Source of the DNA: Micromonospora sp. RHAY321
GTDB taxonomy: Bacteria > Actinomycetota > Actinomycetes > Mycobacteriales > Micromonosporaceae
DNA: 64,000 nt
Direction of reading: 5' to 3'
Assembly (NCBI RefSeq): GCF_023896955.1
Contig: NZ_JAMHIW010000007.1
Coordinates: 62,001-126,000 of the forward strand
Within the stretch, counting starts at the first letter, position 1, and each line of letters starts with the position of its first letter. The position numbers and the translations under genes were made by a program. Shown here piece after piece: positions 59,766-64,000 of this stretch. The notes under the pieces are model-generated. The model had not been told where the DNA came from, did not search any database, and saw nothing but the letters and a program-made list of their open reading frames with translations.

Positions 59766-62058
59766 GGTCGTTCTCCTCTTCGGTCCGCCGGACATCCGCC
59801 GGCGGAATGGGGAAGTTGCGGTTGAAGACGTTGTCCGGGTCGTACGTCGCCTTGATGGCGCGCAGCCGGCTGAGGGTGGGCTCCGGAAAGGCGTCCAGGA
59901 GCCGTTCCGGACTGGTGTCGGACTCGAAGCTGAGGTACATGCCGTCGAGGTGCTCGTACAGATCGGCCCAGAGCTTGTCGAGCTGGGGCCTGCGATCCGC
60001 GACGGTGGCGGCGAGCACCGAGAAGTTCTGATCCCGGTGTGCGTAGGCGGTCGCGTCGCGGGCGACGTCGTTGACCGCTCCCCCGACGGAGCGGAACTGC
60101 ATCACCATCACGTCACCGGAGCGGATCATGGCTGCCATGACGTCGGCCGCCTGCGGGGTGATGTGGTGCAGCAGGCCGCTGTGGCTGTCGGACAGCCCCT
60201 GACCCCGATGCTGGTCGTCAGGTGGCGCGACGATCGCGGGGTACGGCACGAGGTGGGCCTGCTGGCCGAGGATCGGCCCGATCTCCAGGAACGGGGTCAG
60301 GGCGGACTGCGCCGCCTCGACGTCGTCTCCCGCGTGGACGAGGGTGACCTGCGCTGTCACCGGGTTGCCCCGGCGGGCGGGGAACAGGGCGAGGAAGCTC
60401 GTGATCTCCCGCGGCGCGTCCTCGACGAGCCGACCCCACCGACGGAGCACGTCGGCGGTGTCGGTGGCGTCGACGACGAGTTGGGCGAAGGCGACGTCGC
60501 CGACCTCGTACGCCTCGAGTTCGAGTGCGGTGACGACGCCGAAGTTGCCGCCGGCGCCACGGATCGCCCAGAACAGGTCGGGGTGCTGGTGCTCGTCGAC
60601 GCGCAGCAGGCTGCCGGCCGCGGTGACGATCTCCGCGGCGACGATGTGGTCGATGGTCAGGCCGTATTTGCGTACCAGGTAGCCGATGCCGGCGGTGGTG
60701 GCCAGGCCGCCGACGCCCACGTCGCCGTAGTCTCCCGAGCTCATCGCCAGGCCGTACGGGGCGAGCGCCCGGGCGACGTGCCCCCAACGGGCCCCCGGCT
60801 CCAGGCGGATCCGGCGGGTGGCCCGGTCGAGCACCTCGACCTTGTTCATGGCGGACATGTCGATGACCACGCCACCGTCGTTCGTGGACCGACCGCTGAT
60901 GCCGTGCCCGCCACTGCGCACGGACATCGGCACGTTCTGCGTCCGCGCGTAGACGACCGCGTCGACGACCTCGGCGGCGCTCTGCGGGCGGATCACCAGG
61001 GCCGGCGACCCGTGCCAGCTGTGGCTGTGGCGCACCTGCTCGTAGTCCGGGTCGCCGGGCTCGACGGACCTGCCGGTGAGCGACGCGGGCAGCGCGTCGT
61101 AGTCGATGCCGGGCTGGCGTTTTGCCAGGCTGACGGCGGACCGGACCCGACCGGTCGGTGCGTTCCCCGCGCGCTCTCTGGCCACGGCCTCCCGCAGCGC
61201 GGGAGCGATCTCCTCACCGAGGGTCTGGATGAGCCGTGGATCGTCGCGGCCGATCAGGAAGGCGCTGAACCCTTCCTCCAGGACGAGTGGGAGGAGCTGG
61301 TCGACCCACTGCTCGGCCGGCCCCTGCAGGAAGCCGCGGTTACGCGACGACACGTCGACCGTGAAGACGTTGAGCAGCCGACGGATCTGGCGGGGGTCCC
61401 TTCCGGCCTCGACGGCCGCCTCGTCGATGAGCCGGTTGGCGGTGACCCGGTCCGGCGACCGCAGGTACTCCAGGGTCGGCAACCAGCCGTTGGCCCGCTG
61501 GCCGGTCAGTGCGAGCATGCGTGGCTGGTAGGCGCCGAGCCAGATGTCGATCTCGTGGGCCGGCGCCGGGCCCCGTTGCATGCCGGGGATCGGGTAGTAG
61601 GTTCCCTCGCGGCGCAGCGGCCCGGGGGCCGCGTCGTCCCAGACGCCGCGCAGCACGTCGATCGCCTCGCGCAGGGCGTCGACGCCCTGCCCCGCGGTCA
61701 ACCGACGGCCGCCCATGCCCTCGACGCCGTCCCAGAACGCGCCGGCGCCGAGGCCCAGCTCGAACCGGCCGTGCGACAGCCGGTCCAGGCTCGCGGCGGC
61801 GCGGGCCAGGACGGCCGGCGGACGCAGCGGCAGGTTCAGGACGTTCGCGGAGACCCTCAGCCGTTCGGTACGAGCCGCGACCCAGCTCAGCAGGGTCCAG
61901 GTGTCGAGGAATTCGGCGTTGTACGGGTGGTCCTGGAAGGTGGTGAGGTCCAAGCCGACCGCCTCGGTCAACTCGGCGAGCGTCACGACCCGATCCGGGT
62001 CGGCCGCGCTGGGCGTGAGAAACGTCCCGAACAGGAGTTCGTGTCCGTAATCGGGCAT
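59755..62058 (-). CDS. LLM oxidoreductase fused to a BBE-type FAD oxidase
   Basis: The 767-residue protein is a two-enzyme fusion. Residues 1-295 are an LLM barrel (FQDHPYNAEFLDTWTLLSWV, LGLGAGAFWDGVEGMGGRRL), paralogous to the LLM-hemerythrin protein at 3938-5515. Residues about 340-767 are a berberine-bridge-enzyme-like FAD oxidase: RSGGHGISGR with His385 as probable covalent FAD ligand, SGDYGDVGVGGLATTAGIGY, and the C-terminal YDPDNVFNRNFPIPP. The second covalent ligand, Cys in bicovalent enzymes, is absent, so attachment is probably single. ATG 62058 was chosen where paralogy begins. The order suggests two successive oxidation steps on one substrate (inference). Confidence 0.87.
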   Translation of the reverse strand: MPDYGHELLFGTFLTPSAADPDRVVTLAELTEAVGLDLTTFQDHPYNAEFLDTWTLLSWVAARTERLRVSANVLNLPLRPPAVLARAAASLDRLSHGRFELGLGAGAFWDGVEGMGGRRLTAGQGVDALREAIDVLRGVWDDAAPGPLRREGTYYPIPGMQRGPAPAHEIDIWLGAYQPRMLALTGQRANGWLPTLEYLRSPDRVTANRLIDEAAVEAGRDPRQIRRLLNVFTVDVSSRNRGFLQGPAEQWVDQLLPLVLEEGFSAFLIGRDDPRLIQTLGEEIAPALREAVARERAGNAPTGRVRSAVSLAKRQPGIDYDALPASLTGRSVEPGDPDYEQVRHSHSWHGSPALVIRPQSAAEVVDAVVYARTQNVPMSVRSGGHGISGRSTNDGGVVIDMSAMNKVEVLDRATRRIRLEPGARWGHVARALAPYGLAMSSGDYGDVGVGGLATTAGIGYLVRKYGLTIDHIVAAEIVTAAGSLLRVDEHQHPDLFWAIRGAGGNFGVVTALELEAYEVGDVAFAQLVVDATDTADVLRRWGRLVEDAPREITSFLALFPARRGNPVTAQVTLVHAGDDVEAAQSALTPFLEIGPILGQQAHLVPYPAIVAPPDDQHRGQGLSDSHSGLLHHITPQAADVMAAMIRSGDVMVMQFRSVGGAVNDVARDATAYAHRDQNFSVLAATVADRRPQLDKLWADLYEHLDGMYLSFESDTSPERLLDAFPEPTLSRLRAIKATYDPDNVFNRNFPIPPADVRRTEEENDHAA

Positions 62059-62096
62059 TGTGCTGGTACCACCAATCTCGGTCGTCTGGCCTGCAT

Positions 62097-62179
62097 ATCC
62101 GTTGATCGACAACTGATTTGCCGGCCAGCGCATTCCCGACCTCAGACGTGTGTTGATCCCAACATGAGTTGTCGGACAA
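62097..62179. promoter_or_regulatory. Operator cluster between the LLM-FAD and SDR genes
   Basis: The region contains GTTGATCGACAAC (62101-62113), inside a 24-base copy of the MarR operator at 58011. It also holds GTTGATCCCAAC (62152-62163) and the dyad TTGTC-G-GACAA (62169-62179). The first lies upstream of the minus-strand LLM-FAD gene and the others upstream of the plus-strand SDR gene. Confidence 0.65.
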
Positions 62180-62279
62180 ACGATCTGGTCGCATGCTTGA
62201 GGCAAATGAGCAGTTCGGCCGGAACGCAGAGCATTACGTCATGGCGCGTCCGGCCGCTGACCGTGGAAGTGAGGGCGTC

Positions 62280-63035
62280 ATGGGAACACTGACCGGCCGG
62301 GTCGCGGTAGTCACGGGCGCCGCCCAGGGCATCGGAGCCGGCATCGCCAGGGACCTCGCCGCAGCAGGCGCCACCGTGGTGGTCAACTACTACCCGGGAG
62401 ACACGCGCCGGGCGGCACAGGTGGTAGCAGACATCGAAAATCAGGGCGGCAGGGCGATCGCCATCGCCGGTGACGTCACCAGCGGACCAGACATGGAGAG
62501 CATGTTCCAGCAGGTGATCGCCGAGTTCGGGTCGGTGGACATCCTGGTGAACAACGCGGGTGTCTACGAGTTCGGCGCGCTCGATAGCGTCACCGAACGG
62601 GACTACCGGTTCCAGTTCGACGTGAACGTCCTCGGGGTCATCCTGGCGACCAGGGAGGCGGTGAAGCGCTTCGGCCCCAACGGTGGAAGCGTGGTCAACA
62701 TCAGCTCGACCGCCGTGCACCTGTCCCAGCCGAACCTGATGATCTACACCGCCACGAAGAGTGCCGTCGAGGCCATCACCCGCGTACTGGCCAAGGAGCT
62801 GGGCCCCCGGCAGATCCGGGTGAACGCCGTGGCGCCTGGCGGAACGGAGACCGAGGGCGGGCACGAGCACGGGCTCGTCGACAGCCCGTACGTCAAGGAA
62901 CTGATTGCCCAGACCCCGCTCGCCCGACTCGGTCAACCCTCCGACATCGCTGGCGTCGTGACATTCCTCGCCGGTCCGGAGGCACGGTGGCTGACCGGAG
63001 AGGTCATCCTGGCCTCGGGCGGCCTGCGCCCCTGA
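62280..63035 (+). CDS. Short-chain dehydrogenase/reductase
   Basis: A 251-residue classical SDR. The cofactor motif is TGAAQGIGAGIA (12-23), NNAG is at 91-94, and the catalytic residues are Ser142 or 143 (NISSTAV), Tyr156 and Lys160 (IYTATKSAVEA). It reduces or oxidises a keto/hydroxy group with NAD(P)H; the substrate is unknown. GGAAGTGAGG lies just before ATG 62280. The same frame stays open upstream to 62169, but that part is not SDR-like. It is divergent from the LLM-FAD gene and shares its operator cluster, so it probably works on the same compound. Confidence 0.92.
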   Translation: MGTLTGRVAVVTGAAQGIGAGIARDLAAAGATVVVNYYPGDTRRAAQVVADIENQGGRAIAIAGDVTSGPDMESMFQQVIAEFGSVDILVNNAGVYEFGALDSVTERDYRFQFDVNVLGVILATREAVKRFGPNGGSVVNISSTAVHLSQPNLMIYTATKSAVEAITRVLAKELGPRQIRVNAVAPGGTETEGGHEHGLVDSPYVKELIAQTPLARLGQPSDIAGVVTFLAGPEARWLTGEVILASGGLRP

Positions 63036-63079
63036 GTTCCGTCTACCCCAGCCCCGGGAACGGCAACTAGCCTGCGCAG

Positions 63080-64000
63080 ATGCGACACACCCTCACCCCG
63101 GGCGACGAGACCCTGCACGGCCACTTCTCCCCCGACTTCGCGCCGGTGCTCACCATCGACCCCGGCGACACCGTCACCTACCGCACCCTGGACTGCTGGT
63201 GGTCGGCCGGCCCCTACACCGCCGGGCCGAACCGGGAACGGCCCCGGGCACCGCAGTACCAGCCCGACCACGGACACGCCCTGATCGGTCCGGTCGCGGT
63301 CCGCGGCGCCCGCGCGGGCCAGACCCTCGAGGTACGCGTCGACGCGATCGTCCCGGCCACCTGGGGAACCACCGTGGCCGGCGGCTGGCCCAGCGACTTC
63401 AACCAGCGGTACGGCGTCGAGTCGGACGGCGTGGTGCACGCCTGGGCGCTCGACCCGGTGGCGATGACCGGCCGCAACCAGCACGGCCACACCGTCGCGT
63501 TACGTCCCTTCATGGGGGTGCTCGGCATGCCACCCGCCGAGCCGGGCCGGCACTCGACGGTGCCGCCCCGGCCGCACGGCGGCAACCTGGACTGCAAGGA
63601 CCTGACCGCCGGCAGCACCCTGCTGCTGCCGATCCCGGTCGACGGAGCACTCTTCTCGGTCGGCGACGGGCACGCCGCGCAGGGAGACGGCGAGGTCGGC
63701 GGCACCGCGATCGAGTGCCCGATGGACGAGGTCACGCTGACCTTCGACGTCCGGGACGACTTCCCGCTCACCGGCCCGGTGGCGCGCACCGCGGACGCCT
63801 GGCTGACCCTCGGCGTCGGCGCGTCCCTCGACGACGCCACGTACATGGCCCTGAACTCGATGCTGACCCTGATGCAACGGCTGCACGGCGTGAGCCGCCC
63901 GGACGCCGTGGCGCTGGCCAGCGTCGCCGTCGACGTACGGGTGACGCAGATCGTCAACCAGACCGTCGGCGCGCACGCGGTGCTCCGCGACGACGCGCTG
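63080..64000 (+). CDS. Acetamidase/formamidase family protein, 3' end missing
   Basis: The frame is open from ATG 63080 to the last base (307 codons), so the stop lies outside the window. The N-terminus has HTLTPGDETLHGHFSPDFAP. The family signature SVGDGHAAQGDGEVGGTAIE at about residues 193-212, with HGGNLDCKDL before it, identifies the FmdA/AmdA amidases, which hydrolyse short amides to acid and ammonia. The usual length is near 310-400 residues, so most of the protein is present. It may be cotranscribed with the SDR 45 bases upstream. Confidence 0.88.
   Translation, partial: MRHTLTPGDETLHGHFSPDFAPVLTIDPGDTVTYRTLDCWWSAGPYTAGPNRERPRAPQYQPDHGHALIGPVAVRGARAGQTLEVRVDAIVPATWGTTVAGGWPSDFNQRYGVESDGVVHAWALDPVAMTGRNQHGHTVALRPFMGVLGMPPAEPGRHSTVPPRPHGGNLDCKDLTAGSTLLLPIPVDGALFSVGDGHAAQGDGEVGGTAIECPMDEVTLTFDVRDDFPLTGPVARTADAWLTLGVGASLDDATYMALNSMLTLMQRLHGVSRPDAVALASVAVDVRVTQIVNQTVGAHAVLRDDAL

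Noticed and set aside
59413..62292. Plus-strand open frame of 959 codons across the LLM and LLM-FAD genes
   Set aside because: It spans two real minus-strand genes and their junction and has no recognisable motif.
1..64000. tRNA, rRNA, CRISPR, integrase, transposase, attachment site or phage genes
   Set aside because: None could be recognised: no cloverleaf-like CCA-ending segments, no regular spacer-repeat arrays, and no DDE or tyrosine-recombinase motifs in any supported gene.

Overview
The window is 64 kb of very GC-rich actinobacterial chromosome. Genes are packed on both strands, with GTG and TTG starts and many 4-base ATGA or GTGA overlaps. F420-type luciferase-like oxidoreductases, conservon-like sensor modules, an AfsR-type regulator, a GH19 chitinase and an aculeacin-acylase-like enzyme point to a filamentous actinomycete. 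Micromonosporaceae (Micromonospora or a close relative) is my best guess, by inference. I see no rRNA, tRNA, CRISPR array, transposase or phage gene. The first and last genes are cut by the window edges.

Layout. 1-9 kb: a royal-jelly-type propeller (partial), VOC protein, alpha/beta hydrolase, an ArsR-MFS operon with an operator over its start codon, a luciferase-like monooxygenase (LLM) fused to hemerythrin next to a MarR regulator, an aldo/keto reductase with a MerR-type promoter, and a second MFS exporter. 9-18 kb: a Tat-exported PHP-family hydrolase, a Cys-containing hypothetical, AraC, a lipoprotein, a redox-type HxlR/quinone reductase pair, a four-repeat protein, a TetR/hydrolase pair with a 27-bp operator, a ferritin-like gene remnant and a DksA-type zinc finger. 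18-27 kb: an iniBAC-like locus, with an IniB-like protein and two dynamin-like GTPases, divergent from an Hsp70-like ATPase and a large LuxR ATPase. 27-30 kb: a conservon-like trio (histidine kinase, roadblock, DUF742) without its Ras-like GTPase, followed by a membrane-anchored CBM2-like protein. 30-44 kb: LtrA, an SRPBCC/alcohol dehydrogenase operon, a DrrAB-type ABC exporter convergent with an AfsR-like regulator, a second alcohol dehydrogenase, a family-10-like glycosylhydrolase, a GH19 chitinase and a secreted propeller. 44-55 kb: P450, XRE regulator, a second sensor kinase whose expected phosphoacceptor His is Asn, a roadblock protein, a complete branched-chain amino-acid-type ABC importer and a methyltransferase, the last eight in an operon-like array. 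55-64 kb: a penicillin/aculeacin-type acylase, a second MarR, an LLM, an LLM fused to a BBE-type FAD oxidase, an SDR and a partial acetamidase.

Three things stand out. First, the ini-like locus is paired with a degenerate Hsp70 actin-fold protein and an IniR-like ATPase regulator. Second, two paralogous modules carry the same LLM N-terminus on different C-terminal domains, each near a paralogous MarR, and the second module has a duplicated 24-bp operator. Third, two conservon-like sensory sets lack the GTPase, and one of them sits directly in front of a nutrient importer. Functions are read from motifs and family knowledge; no searches were run.
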